Of a stretch of DNA of 64,000 nucleotides, positions 26,577-35,005 are shown piece by piece (within the stretch, counting starts at the first letter, position 1; each line of letters starts with the position of its first letter). A program made the translations under genes and the position numbers. The DNA comes from Flavobacterium aquatile LMG 4008 = ATCC 11947 (GTDB lineage Bacteria; Bacteroidota; Bacteroidia; Flavobacteriales; Flavobacteriaceae): assembly GCF_000757385.1 (NCBI RefSeq), contig NZ_JRHH01000001.1, positions 310,001 to 374,000 on the forward strand, given 5' to 3'. Below the pieces are notes generated by a model that searched no databases, was not told the origin of the DNA, and worked only from the letters and a program-made list of their open reading frames with translations.

Positions 26577-27359
26577 ATGAGCAATTCAATAGAACTAAAA
26601 ATTGAAAACAATGTCGCGTGGATATCACTCAACAGACCCGAAGTTTTCAATAGTTTCAATCGGGAAATGGCGTTTCTTCTTCAAGAAACTCTAGATAATT
26701 GTGCAAACGATACAAATGTTCGTGCAATAGTAATCACCGGAAACGGAAAAGCATTCTGTGCCGGACAAGACCTAAAAGAAGTAACCGATCCAGAGTTAAA
26801 TCCCGGTTTTAGAAAAATATTGGAAGAACACTACAATCCAATCATCCAAAAAATCAGAAACATAGAAAAGCCAATTATTGGTGCAGTAAATGGCGTCGCA
26901 GCTGGAGCAGGAGCAAACATTGCTTTAGCTTGTGATATTGTTGTAGCAACCGATCACGCAAGTTTCATCCAAGCTTTCAGTAAAATTGGTTTAATTCCAG
27001 ACAGTGCAGGAACGTTCTTTTTGCCTAGATTAATTGGTTTCCAAAAAGCAACAGCTTTAATGATGTTAGGCGACAAAGTATCTGCAGAAGAAGCATTAAC
27101 TATGGGAATGATTTATAAAATTTATCCAACATCATTTTTTGAAGAAGAAGTAATGACATTGGCAAAAACCTTAGCTCAAATGCCAACAAAAGCAATTGGT
27201 TTGACTAAAAGATTATTAAATCAATCGATGACAAATAATCTAGAACAACAATTAGCTTTAGAAAGTGATTTACAAATCGAAGCAAGTTCATCTAACGATT
27301 ACAAAGAAGGAGTAACCGCTTTCGTAGAAAAAAGAAAACCAGAATTTAAAGGGAATTGA
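26577..27359 (+). CDS. paaG: Enoyl-CoA hydratase/isomerase, probable PaaG
   Basis: The 260-residue crotonase-fold enzyme has oxyanion-hole segments GKAFCAGQDL and AVNGVAAGAGANIALACD. The active-site segment IGLIPDSAGTFFLPRLIG has Asp where simple hydratases have Glu, which matches PaaG, the isomerase turning the ring-1,2-epoxide of phenylacetyl-CoA into oxepin-CoA. The closing EGVTAFVEKRKPEFKG is typical. Position right after paaABCD agrees. A second crotonase at 33511 is the better PaaF candidate. Confidence 0.9.
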   Translation: MSNSIELKIENNVAWISLNRPEVFNSFNREMAFLLQETLDNCANDTNVRAIVITGNGKAFCAGQDLKEVTDPELNPGFRKILEEHYNPIIQKIRNIEKPIIGAVNGVAAGAGANIALACDIVVATDHASFIQAFSKIGLIPDSAGTFFLPRLIGFQKATALMMLGDKVSAEEALTMGMIYKIYPTSFFEEEVMTLAKTLAQMPTKAIGLTKRLLNQSMTNNLEQQLALESDLQIEASSSNDYKEGVTAFVEKRKPEFKGN

Positions 27360-27409
27360 TTAACGATTAACGAATTTTGATTGTTGATTTTTGAATTAAA
27401 AGTAAGTGT

Positions 27410-27766
27410 ATGAAACCAATAAATTTAGAAGATAGATTAATTCAGTTTGCAGTTGATGTAATTATAATGTGTAAGAAAATTGATAAATCTTTTGCTTCTG
27501 AACATTTAGCAAAACAATTAATTCGTTCTGCAACTTCCTCCGCTTTAAATTATGGAGAAGCCAGAAGTGGAGAATCTACAAATGATTTTCTTCATAAAAT
27601 GAAAATTTGTTTGAAAGAATTAAGAGAAAGTTTTATCAATATGAAAATCCAAAAAGGAGCTGAGTTAGTAACTGATATTGAGATGTTAAATAAATTGTTA
27701 AAAGAAAACGATGAGCTAATTTCAATTTTTGTTGCAAGCGTAAAAACGGCTTCTTCAAAAAAATAG
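27410..27766 (+). CDS. Four-helix-bundle protein inserted between paaG and paaH
   Basis: The 118-residue all-helical protein has the family pattern of the four-helix-bundle/S23-type proteins (LEDRLIQFAVDVIIMCKKI, EHLAKQLIRSATSSALNYGEARSGESTNDFLHKMKICLKELRES). The family includes proteins encoded in 23S rRNA intervening sequences and the Avd accessory proteins of diversity-generating retroelements, but stand-alone members are common in Bacteroidota and have no known function. It has no evident link to phenylacetate metabolism. It is flanked by low-complexity TTAACGATTAACG-type spacer on the left and touches the repeat-rich start of paaH on the right, which suggests insertion. Confidence 0.88.
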   Translation: MKPINLEDRLIQFAVDVIIMCKKIDKSFASEHLAKQLIRSATSSALNYGEARSGESTNDFLHKMKICLKELRESFINMKIQKGAELVTDIEMLNKLLKENDELISIFVASVKTASSKK

Positions 27767-27828
27767 ATGTGTATTTTAAAATGGACGAAAAAAATCAAAA
27801 ATCAGCAATCGTTAATCAGCAATCGTTA

Positions 27829-28977
27829 ATGAAAATCGCAATCATAGGTTCAGGAACAATGGGAAGTGGTATCGCGCAAGTTGCCGCAACAGCAGGTTGT
27901 GAAGTAAAAATTTACGACACAAATCTTGATGCGCTTGCCAAAAGCAAATTCAATCTCGAAAATACCTTATCTAAATTAGTAGAAAAAACCAAAATAGACG
28001 AGCACGAAAAATTCAGAATCGAAAACAACATTTCCTACGCACATACATTAGGTGAATTATCACATTCCGATTTAGTCATCGAAGCCATAATTGAAAATAT
28101 GGAAATCAAGCGAAAATTATTTTCTGAACTAGAAAATTACGTCTCGCCCGAAACCATTTTAGCATCCAATACGTCTTCATTATCAATAGCTTCCATTGCT
28201 GCTTCTTGCCAAAAACCAGAACGCGTCATTGGAATTCACTTTTTTAATCCAGCACCATTAATGCAATTGGTTGAGGTAATTCCAGCCATACAAACCAGCG
28301 AAGAGGTTTTGAAGACAGCAGTCAAAACCATCTCCGATTGGAAAAAAGTAGTAGCCGTAGCCAAAGACACGCCTGGATTTATAGTAAACCGTGTCGCAAG
28401 ACCTTTTTACAGCGAAAGTTTACGAATTTACGATGAAGGAGTAGCCGATTTTGCAACAATTGATTGGGCTTTAAAAACTATCGGCGAATTCAGAATGGGA
28501 CCATTCGAATTAATGGACATGATTGGTCACGATGTAAATTATATAGTAACAGAAACCGTATTCACAGCATTCTATTTCGATCCAAAATTCAAACCATCAT
28601 TCACACAAAAACGACTATTGGAAGCCGGATTTCTAGGAAGAAAATCAGGTAGAGGATTTTATAATTACAATCAAGAATTACCAAAACCAACTGAAGATTT
28701 AGTTTTAGCAAAAACCATTTTCGAAAGAGTAATTGTAATGCTTATCAATGAAGCAGCAGACACATTATTCTTAAACATAGCATCAGCCAAAGATATTGAC
28801 AACGCCATGACCAAAGGAGTAAATTACCCAAAAGGATTACTCGATTGGGCAGACGAACTCGGAATAAATTGGTGTGTAGAAAAACTAGACGAATTATACA
28901 ACGAATACCACGAAGACCGATACCGTTGCAGTCCAATTTTGCGTAGAATGGCTAAAGAAAATAAAAACTTTTTCTAA
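27829..28977 (+). CDS. paaH: 3-hydroxyadipyl-CoA dehydrogenase PaaH
   Basis: The 382-residue protein has an N-terminal Rossmann fold (KIAIIGSGTMGSGIAQVAATAG), the ASNTSSLSIASIAA segment, the active-site HFFNPAPLMQLVEVI and the C-terminal 3-hydroxyacyl-CoA dehydrogenase domains (GFIVNRVARPFYSE; LLEAGFLGRKSGRGFYNY). It oxidises 3-hydroxyadipyl-CoA with NAD. I place the start at ATG 27829. An in-frame ATG at 27781 would add 16 residues encoded by an AATCAGCAATCGTTAATC tandem, a spacer-type repeat with no counterpart in the family. The stop abuts the paaI start. Confidence 0.95.
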   Translation: MKIAIIGSGTMGSGIAQVAATAGCEVKIYDTNLDALAKSKFNLENTLSKLVEKTKIDEHEKFRIENNISYAHTLGELSHSDLVIEAIIENMEIKRKLFSELENYVSPETILASNTSSLSIASIAASCQKPERVIGIHFFNPAPLMQLVEVIPAIQTSEEVLKTAVKTISDWKKVVAVAKDTPGFIVNRVARPFYSESLRIYDEGVADFATIDWALKTIGEFRMGPFELMDMIGHDVNYIVTETVFTAFYFDPKFKPSFTQKRLLEAGFLGRKSGRGFYNYNQELPKPTEDLVLAKTIFERVIVMLINEAADTLFLNIASAKDIDNAMTKGVNYPKGLLDWADELGINWCVEKLDELYNEYHEDRYRCSPILRRMAKENKNFF

Positions 28978-29385
28978 ATGGAAGGAACAAAAATACCATA
29001 CAAAATGCTTTCTGATGATGCCTATAGTCAATGGCTTGGTATCGAAATTCTCGAGTGTGAACTTGGTCGTTGCAAAGTCGCCATGACAGTTCGCAAAGAG
29101 ATGCTCAACAGTATGAAAAAAGCTCATGGAGGAATAACATTTTCATTAGCCGACACAGCATTCGGATTCGCCGCCAACACACACGGTAAATTTGCCGTTT
29201 CCATCGAAACCTCAATAAACCACATCGAAGCTGTAAATGAAGGTGATTATTTAACCGCCGAATCCGTCATAGAAAAAGTAAATAACAAACTCGGATTCAA
29301 TATTATAGAAGTAAAACGAGGCGATGAATTGGTAGCGCTTTTCAAAGGCGTGGTGTATCGCACACAAAAAGATTGGGAAGATTAA
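28978..29385 (+). CDS. paaI: Hydroxyphenylacetyl-CoA thioesterase PaaI
   Basis: This 135-residue hot-dog-fold thioesterase has the PaaI core KKAHGGITFSLADTAFGFAANTHG (HGG and the D/E active-site helix) and ETSINHIEAVNEGDYLTAESVIEK. In the pathway it hydrolyses dead-end CoA thioesters and so rescues CoA. It starts directly after the paaH stop, implying tight translational coupling. Confidence 0.94.
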   Translation: MEGTKIPYKMLSDDAYSQWLGIEILECELGRCKVAMTVRKEMLNSMKKAHGGITFSLADTAFGFAANTHGKFAVSIETSINHIEAVNEGDYLTAESVIEKVNNKLGFNIIEVKRGDELVALFKGVVYRTQKDWED

Positions 29386-29392
29386 AATTATC

Positions 29393-29489
29393 AGGAGCGA
29401 ATCGCATGGGCATTTTCAACAATGGCAATTCCTGCTTTCCGTTCCAAGTCCCGAAAAAAATCGGGAGCTTTCCTCTCCAATCAGGGCTA
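29393..29489 (+). repeat. Dispersed AGGGCTA element, copy B
   Basis: Starts AGGAGCGAATCGCATGGG, holds TCCTGCTTTCC and the stem CCCGA/TCGGG and ends ATCAGGGCTA. The spacer to paaJ continues with an AATCTGAAATCTG tandem (29562-29597). Confidence 0.8.
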
Positions 29490-29561
29490 AATAGTAAATG
29501 TATTGAGTCGAAAAATAGAATTTAAAAAGAAATATAAATAGAGGTCATTTTCAAGAATTTT

Positions 29562-29597
29562 AAATCTGAAATCTGAAATCTAAAATCTGCAATCTGA
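29562..29597. repeat. AATCTG low-complexity tandem before paaJ
   Basis: Four imperfect copies of AAATCTGAAATCT/AAATCTGCAATCTG directly before the paaJ ATG at 29600. The same repeat type is found inside the GSCFA gene (10020-10062). Confidence 0.7.
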
Positions 29598-29599
29598 AA

Positions 29600-30802
29600 A
29601 TGGAAGCATACATAATAGACGGAGTAAGAACTCCAATCGGAAGTTATCAAGGAACACTAGCATCGGTTCGCCCAGATGATTTAGGAGCATTGGTAATCAA
29701 AACCGTTGTAGAAAATAATCCAAACATCCCAAAAGAAGCTTACGACGACGTCATCATGGGATGCGCCAATCAAGCTGGAGAAGACAATCGAAACGTGGCT
29801 AGAATGTCACTTTTATTAGCAGGATTGCCATACACGGTTCCTGGTGAAACCGTAAATCGTTTATGCAGTTCAGGATTGTCAGCAATAATTCACGCCAATC
29901 GCGCTATAAAAGCAGGTGACGGACACGTTTTTATAGCAGGAGGAATCGAAAACATGACACGCGGACCATTAGTAGTTTCCAAACCATCATCAGCTTATGG
30001 AACCGATTCTAAAATGTACGACACCAGTTTTGGTTGGAGATTCATCAACCCAAAACTACACGAAATGTACGGTACAGACGCAATGGGTGAAACTGCAGAA
30101 AATCTAGTTGAAAAATATAATATTTCACGTGAAGACCAAGATGCGTTCGCTTTAAATAGCCAACAAAAAGCAACTGCAGCACAAACTTCAGGAAGATTAG
30201 CCAAAGAAATTGTAACAGTTGAAATTCCACAACGAAAAGGCGATGCCATCCAATTCTCAAAAGACGAATTTATCAAGCCAAGTACGTCAATGGAAGGTTT
30301 GTCAAAATTACGTCCAGCTTTCAAAAAAGACGGAAGTGTAACCGCAGGAAACGCTTCAGGATTAAATGATGGAGCTTGTGCAACAATAATTGCATCAGAA
30401 GAAGCTGTTAAAAAATACAACCTAAAACCATTGGCTCGAATAGTTAGTTCATCGGTAGTAGGAGTAGAACCAAGAATCATGGGAATTGGTCCAGTTGAAG
30501 CCACCAAAAAAGCATTAGAAAAAGCAGGCTTAACATTAGACCAAATCGATATTATAGAACTAAACGAAGCATTCGCAGCCCAAAGTATAGCGTGCATTCG
30601 CGAATTAGGATTAAAAGATAACGATCCAAGAATAAATCCGAATGGTGGCGCAATAGCAATCGGACATCCACTAGGAGTAACCGGAGCAAGAATCGCGTAT
30701 TCAGCAGCATTAGAGTTACAACTAACAGGAAAAAGATACGCATTAATAACAATGTGCATTGGTGTTGGACAAGGCTATGCTGCAATTATCGAAAGAGTAT
30801 AA
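29600..30802 (+). CDS. paaJ: 3-oxoadipyl-CoA/3-oxo-5,6-dehydrosuberyl-CoA thiolase PaaJ
   Basis: The 400-residue thiolase has all catalytic motifs: VNRLCSSGLSAIIHA (nucleophilic Cys near 90), LNEAFAAQ, NPNGGAIAIGHPLGVTGAR (His) and LITMCIGVGQGYAAI (second Cys). It cleaves the two beta-keto-acyl-CoA intermediates of the pathway, giving acetyl-CoA and finally succinyl-CoA. It follows the repeat-bearing spacer after paaI. Confidence 0.95.
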   Translation: MEAYIIDGVRTPIGSYQGTLASVRPDDLGALVIKTVVENNPNIPKEAYDDVIMGCANQAGEDNRNVARMSLLLAGLPYTVPGETVNRLCSSGLSAIIHANRAIKAGDGHVFIAGGIENMTRGPLVVSKPSSAYGTDSKMYDTSFGWRFINPKLHEMYGTDAMGETAENLVEKYNISREDQDAFALNSQQKATAAQTSGRLAKEIVTVEIPQRKGDAIQFSKDEFIKPSTSMEGLSKLRPAFKKDGSVTAGNASGLNDGACATIIASEEAVKKYNLKPLARIVSSSVVGVEPRIMGIGPVEATKKALEKAGLTLDQIDIIELNEAFAAQSIACIRELGLKDNDPRINPNGGAIAIGHPLGVTGARIAYSAALELQLTGKRYALITMCIGVGQGYAAIIERV

Positions 30803-30808
30803 AACTTA

Positions 30809-30844
30809 GCGAACCTTGCGTAAATCTTTGCGCTCTTCGCGGTT
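30809..30844. repeat. CTTTGCG-type spacer repeat between paaJ and paaZ
   Basis: A degenerate tandem of GCGAACCTTGCG/AATCTTTGCG/CTCTTCGCGG resembling the one at 25165-25215 before paaC and the shorter one at 34965-34990 before the E2 gene. It is non-coding. Confidence 0.55.
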
Positions 30845-30856
30845 AAAAAATAGAAC

Positions 30857-33352
30857 ATGAACAAAACACAACATTACGTACAAGGAAAATGGATATCTGC
30901 AACCGGAGAAGGAAAACCTTCTTACGATGCGGTAACCGGAGAATTCATTGCAGAAACTTCAGTTGAAGGATTAGATATTCCAGCCATTTTGCATTATGGA
31001 AGAACAAAAGGTGGTGAAAAATTGCGCAAAATGACCTTCCAAGAACGTGGCAATATGATAAAAAGTTTGGCGATGTATTTAACCAAACGCAAAGAAGCAT
31101 TTTACGAAATCAGTTACCGAACCGGTGCCACTCGAGTCGATTCATGGATTGACATCGAAGGTGGATTCGGTAATCTTTATGCCAATGCATCCTTACGAAA
31201 ACTATTCCCAAACCAACCGTATCACGTAGAAGGCGATCCAATCGATTTGTCAAAAGGTGGCCGATTTATGGCGCATCATATTTTGGTTCCTAAAAAAGGA
31301 GTTGCCATTCACATCAATGCATTCAATTTTCCAATTTGGGGAATGTTAGAAAAATGTGCATGTAATTGGATGGCTGGAATGCCAGCTGTTGTTTTGCCAG
31401 CGCCAGTTACAGCCTATTTAACTGAAGCTGTTGTAAGAGAAATTATTGCATCCAATATATTACCAGAAGGCGCATTACAATTGATTTGCGGTACCGCCAA
31501 AAATATTTTCGATACTGTTGAAAGCCAAGACGTAATCACATTTACAGGTTCGGCAGCAACAGGAAGATTATTAAAATCACATCCAAGATTAATACAAGAA
31601 TCAGTTCCGTTTACGATGGAAGCTGATAGTTTGAATGCATCAATTTTAGGAGAAGATGCAGCTCCAGGAACACCAGAATTCGATTTATTCATTAACCAAG
31701 CTCGTAGTGAAATAACAGTAAAAGCCGGACAAAAATGTACTGCAATCCGTCGTATGATTGTCCCAGAAAAACTGATGGATGACGTTCAAGCTGCACTTTC
31801 AAAATCATTAGACAAAGTTGCTATTGGTGACCCAAGATTGAAAGAAGTTCGAATGGGTGCTTTGGTAAGTAAAGATCAAGTCGATGTCTTAAAAGGAAGA
31901 GTTCAAGAATTATCCAAATCTGCCAAAATAGTTTACGGAAATTTAGATAAAACCAACATAATCGGAGCCGATGAAAAAGGTGCTTTCGTGAGTCCAATTT
32001 TACTTCGCGAAGACAATCCGTTCGCCAATTTAGCCATTCACGAAACCGAAGCTTTTGGTCCGGTTTCAACAATAATGCCATACAAAAATTTAGATGAAGC
32101 CATCGAATTAGCCCAAATGGGTAAAGGTTCGTTGGTGTCATCAATAGTGACAAATTCAGATGAAATTGCTAAAGAATACGTAGTAAACGCAGCATCACAT
32201 CACGGTAGAATTTTAGTGCTGAATCGTGAAAATGCCAAACAAAGTACAGGTCACGGTTCGCCATTACCTTTGTTAGTTCACGGTGGTCCAGGTCGTGCTG
32301 GTGGCGGAGAAGAAATGGGTGGCGTTCGCGGCATCAAACATTACATGCAACGTTGCGCCATTCAAGGTTCGCCAACGACTTTAACTGAAATCACTGGAAT
32401 TTATCAAGCGAATTCGGCGTATAAAGAAATCTCGCAACATCCGTTTCAATACCATTGGGAAGACATCCAACCCGGAATGTCATTGCGAACGCACAACAGA
32501 ACAGTTACCGATACCGATATTATTAATTTTGCTAATATCACTTGGGATCATTTTTATGCTCATACTGATATTACTTCGCTTGATGGAAGTATCTTCAAAA
32601 AACGAACTGCTCACGGTTACTTCATTTTAGCAGCTGCAGCAGGTTTATTCGTTTATCCAAATAAAGGTCCGGTTGCAGCAAATTATGGTTTAGAAGAATG
32701 TCGTTTCTTGCGCCCAATTTATCACAACGACACGGTTTACGTACGTTTAACGTGCAAACAAAAAGTAGACAGAGATGTAGCTTCAGCCGAACATCCAAGC
32801 GGAATTGTAAAATGGTTTGTTGAGGTTTTTGACACAGAAAACGAATTAGTGGCAGTGGCAACAATTCTAACAATGGTTCAGAAAAAACAAGAGGTTTTCG
32901 TTGAAATGACTGATGAAAAAATAGCCGAATGTCTAAATAAATTAACCGAAAATTTAAAACCAAGTTGGGGAATTTTAACGCCACAACATTTGTTAGAACA
33001 TTTGGAACAAGGCTATCGAATCATGTCGAGTGAAATTCAGGATTTCGAAATTGCAACTCCCGAAAAGATTTTGGATAAAGTGCATAATTCGTTATACAAT
33101 TATGACAAGTTTCCAATGGGAACCAAGTTTCCAACGATGAAAAAAGACGAATTGGAAGATTTAATCCATCCCGATTTTGAAACGGCAAAAGCCAAATTTT
33201 TTGAAGCAAGAGAGAATTATAAAACCTTTTTCAAAGAAAATCCAGAAGCGGTTTTAAAGAATATGGTTTTCGGAGAAATGAATAAATACGCTTCTTATCT
33301 ATTAGAAAGAAAGCATTTAAATCATCACTTTGAACAATTTAATATTTTGTAG
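30857..33352 (+). CDS. paaZ: Bifunctional PaaZ with extra C-terminal DinB-like domain
   Basis: The 831-residue protein starts as PaaZ. The first part is an aldehyde dehydrogenase (about 1-525; NAFNFPIWGMLEKCA, FTGSAATGR, AGQKCTAIRR with the catalytic Cys). The second is a MaoC-type hot-dog ring-opening hydrolase (about 530-680; HFYAHTDITSLDGSIFKKRTAHGYF). Together they open oxepin-CoA and oxidise the resulting aldehyde. PaaZ usually ends near 680 residues. Here about 150 residues follow (WGILTPQHLLEHLEQGY ... NMVFGEMNKYASYLLERKHLNHHFEQFNI) that look like a DUF1569/DinB-type helical bundle with its His-rich end. The role of this extension is unknown. Confidence 0.94.
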   Translation: MNKTQHYVQGKWISATGEGKPSYDAVTGEFIAETSVEGLDIPAILHYGRTKGGEKLRKMTFQERGNMIKSLAMYLTKRKEAFYEISYRTGATRVDSWIDIEGGFGNLYANASLRKLFPNQPYHVEGDPIDLSKGGRFMAHHILVPKKGVAIHINAFNFPIWGMLEKCACNWMAGMPAVVLPAPVTAYLTEAVVREIIASNILPEGALQLICGTAKNIFDTVESQDVITFTGSAATGRLLKSHPRLIQESVPFTMEADSLNASILGEDAAPGTPEFDLFINQARSEITVKAGQKCTAIRRMIVPEKLMDDVQAALSKSLDKVAIGDPRLKEVRMGALVSKDQVDVLKGRVQELSKSAKIVYGNLDKTNIIGADEKGAFVSPILLREDNPFANLAIHETEAFGPVSTIMPYKNLDEAIELAQMGKGSLVSSIVTNSDEIAKEYVVNAASHHGRILVLNRENAKQSTGHGSPLPLLVHGGPGRAGGGEEMGGVRGIKHYMQRCAIQGSPTTLTEITGIYQANSAYKEISQHPFQYHWEDIQPGMSLRTHNRTVTDTDIINFANITWDHFYAHTDITSLDGSIFKKRTAHGYFILAAAAGLFVYPNKGPVAANYGLEECRFLRPIYHNDTVYVRLTCKQKVDRDVASAEHPSGIVKWFVEVFDTENELVAVATILTMVQKKQEVFVEMTDEKIAECLNKLTENLKPSWGILTPQHLLEHLEQGYRIMSSEIQDFEIATPEKILDKVHNSLYNYDKFPMGTKFPTMKKDELEDLIHPDFETAKAKFFEARENYKTFFKENPEAVLKNMVFGEMNKYASYLLERKHLNHHFEQFNIL

Positions 33353-33362
33353 AATAATAATT

Positions 33363-33440
33363 AGAAGCTAATCCTGCTATCCGCTATATCTTTTCCTTTT
33401 TAAAGAAAAAAGAAAAAGGATGCCGCTACTATCAGGGCTA
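33363..33440 (+). repeat. Dispersed AGGGCTA element, copy C
   Basis: Starts AGAAGCTAATCCTGCT, has a TCCTTTTT/AAAAAGGA stem and ends ATCAGGGCTA. The following bases 33460-33505 are a second repeat type (ATCCGCGTAAATC). Confidence 0.8.
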
Positions 33441-33510
33441 GGAATATAGAATAAAAAAAAATCCGCGTAAATCAGTTTAATCTGTGTCATCCGCGTCCAA
33501 AAAAATAATT

Positions 33511-34263
33511 ATGTCAGAAGCATACGTAAAACAAGAAATACAAAACAACATCGCCACAATCGAGTTTTTTCATCCAGAACAAAACTCCTTGCCAAGCGAT
33601 GTTTTAGCAAAATTAGCCAACACAATAACTGAAGTTGGAAATAGTAACGAAGTAAAAGTAATCATCCTAAAAAGTGGTGGAGACCGAACCTTCTGTGCTG
33701 GAGCAAGTTTTCAAGAACTAATTTCCATAAACGATGCTGCAACCGGAAAAGTATTTTTCTCAGGATTTGCCAACGTAATCAACGCCATGCGAAAATGTCC
33801 AAAATTCATAATCGGACGTATTCAAGGAAAAACCGTTGGTGGCGGAGTAGGAATTGCCGCAGCAACCGATTATTGTATGGCGACTAAATTTGCAGCTATA
33901 AAATTATCCGAACTAAACGTCGGAATCGGACCATTCGTAGTTTCGCCAGCCATCGAAAGAAAAATGGGAGTTTCAGCCATGTCACAAATTGCCATTGATG
34001 CCAACACATTTTATGATGCAAATTGGGCAAAAGAAAAAGGATTGTTTGCTCAAGTATTTGAAAATATAGAAGAGATGGACGAAGCAGTTCAAAAATTCGC
34101 CGAACATTTATGCACCTACAATCCAGAAGCAATGCTCGAAATGAAAAAGGTTTTTTGGAGAGGAACTGAAGATTGGGATAATTTATTAGCCGAAAGAGCA
34201 GCTATTAGCGGAAGATTAGTGTTGTCTGATTTTACAAAAGAAACGTTGAAGAAGTTTAAATAA
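33511..34263 (+). CDS. paaF: Enoyl-CoA hydratase, probable 2,3-dehydroadipyl-CoA hydratase PaaF
   Basis: The 250-residue crotonase-fold protein (start ATG 33511; the in-frame GTG at 33484 lies in repeat DNA) has oxyanion-hole segments GDRTFCAGASFQEL and GRIQGKTVGGGVGIAAATDY, and the active-site region LSELNVGIGPFVVSPAIERKMG. It is the second crotonase of the cluster. As PaaG is well matched by the gene at 26577, this one most likely hydrates 2,3-dehydroadipyl-CoA. The canonical second Glu is not obvious in IGPFVVSP, so the assignment is by exclusion and context. Confidence 0.82.
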   Translation: MSEAYVKQEIQNNIATIEFFHPEQNSLPSDVLAKLANTITEVGNSNEVKVIILKSGGDRTFCAGASFQELISINDAATGKVFFSGFANVINAMRKCPKFIIGRIQGKTVGGGVGIAAATDYCMATKFAAIKLSELNVGIGPFVVSPAIERKMGVSAMSQIAIDANTFYDANWAKEKGLFAQVFENIEEMDEAVQKFAEHLCTYNPEAMLEMKKVFWRGTEDWDNLLAERAAISGRLVLSDFTKETLKKFK

Positions 34264-34358
34264 GAAGATAGAAGCAAGAAGCAAGAGACAAGAAAAATTT
34301 CTTAGAAGGATGTCTTTCATCTTGCAGCGAAGCGGTCTTTCATCTATAATCTAAAAAA

Positions 34359-34955
34359 ATGATATACGAATTCAAAGGGTTCATCCCAGTAATACACGAA
34401 AGTAGTTTCATCCATCCGCAAGCTGCGGTTACGGGTAATGTAATTATTGGAAAAAATGTTTACGTTGGTCCAGGCGCAGCGATTCGTGGCGATTGGGGAG
34501 AGATTATCATTGAAGACGGTTGTAACGTACAGGAAAATTGCACTATTCATATGTTTCCAGGAAAGTCAATGGTTTTGAAAGCTGGAGCGCACATTGGTCA
34601 CGGAGCTATTATTCACGGAGCAAATATTGGAAAAAATTGCCTCGTCGGAATGAACGCCGTAATTATGGATGACGTGAACGTTGGTGATGAATGTATTATT
34701 GGCGCATTGAGTTTCGTAAAAGCCGGAATGCAAATTCCAAACCGTAAAATGGTAGTGGGAAATCCAGCAACAATAATAAAAGATGTTTCCGATGAGATGA
34801 TTGATTGGAAAACAAAAGGAACTGCCTTGTATCAACAGTTGCCAAAAGAGTGTTACGAAACCTTAAAAGCTGTTGAGCCATTGCGTGAAATTCCAGTCAA
34901 TCGACCAACGCAAGAAGCGTTTTATGCTACATTAAATGAATTTAAAAAGAAATAA
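34359..34955 (+). CDS. paaY: PaaY-type gamma-carbonic-anhydrase-fold protein
   Basis: This 198-residue left-handed beta-helix protein is built from hexapeptide repeats (VTGNVIIGKNVYVGPGAAIRGDWGEIIIEDGCNVQENCTIH). It has the three metal-binding His in NCTIHMF, HIGHGAIIHGANI. PaaY is a thioesterase-like accessory of phenylacetate degradation in other bacteria, and the C-terminal extension after residue 170 is typical. It ends the recognisable paa cluster. Confidence 0.9.
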   Translation: MIYEFKGFIPVIHESSFIHPQAAVTGNVIIGKNVYVGPGAAIRGDWGEIIIEDGCNVQENCTIHMFPGKSMVLKAGAHIGHGAIIHGANIGKNCLVGMNAVIMDDVNVGDECIIGALSFVKAGMQIPNRKMVVGNPATIIKDVSDEMIDWKTKGTALYQQLPKECYETLKAVEPLREIPVNRPTQEAFYATLNEFKKK

Positions 34956-35005
34956 AAAAATAAAACTTTGAGACTTTGTGTCTTCGTGGCAAAAAAAAAA
35001 TTAAA

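Noticed and set aside
29995..30759. Long open frame antisense to paaJ
   Set aside because: It lies wholly opposite a well-conserved thiolase, has no promoter or family signature, and its composition mirrors the codon pattern of the sense gene.
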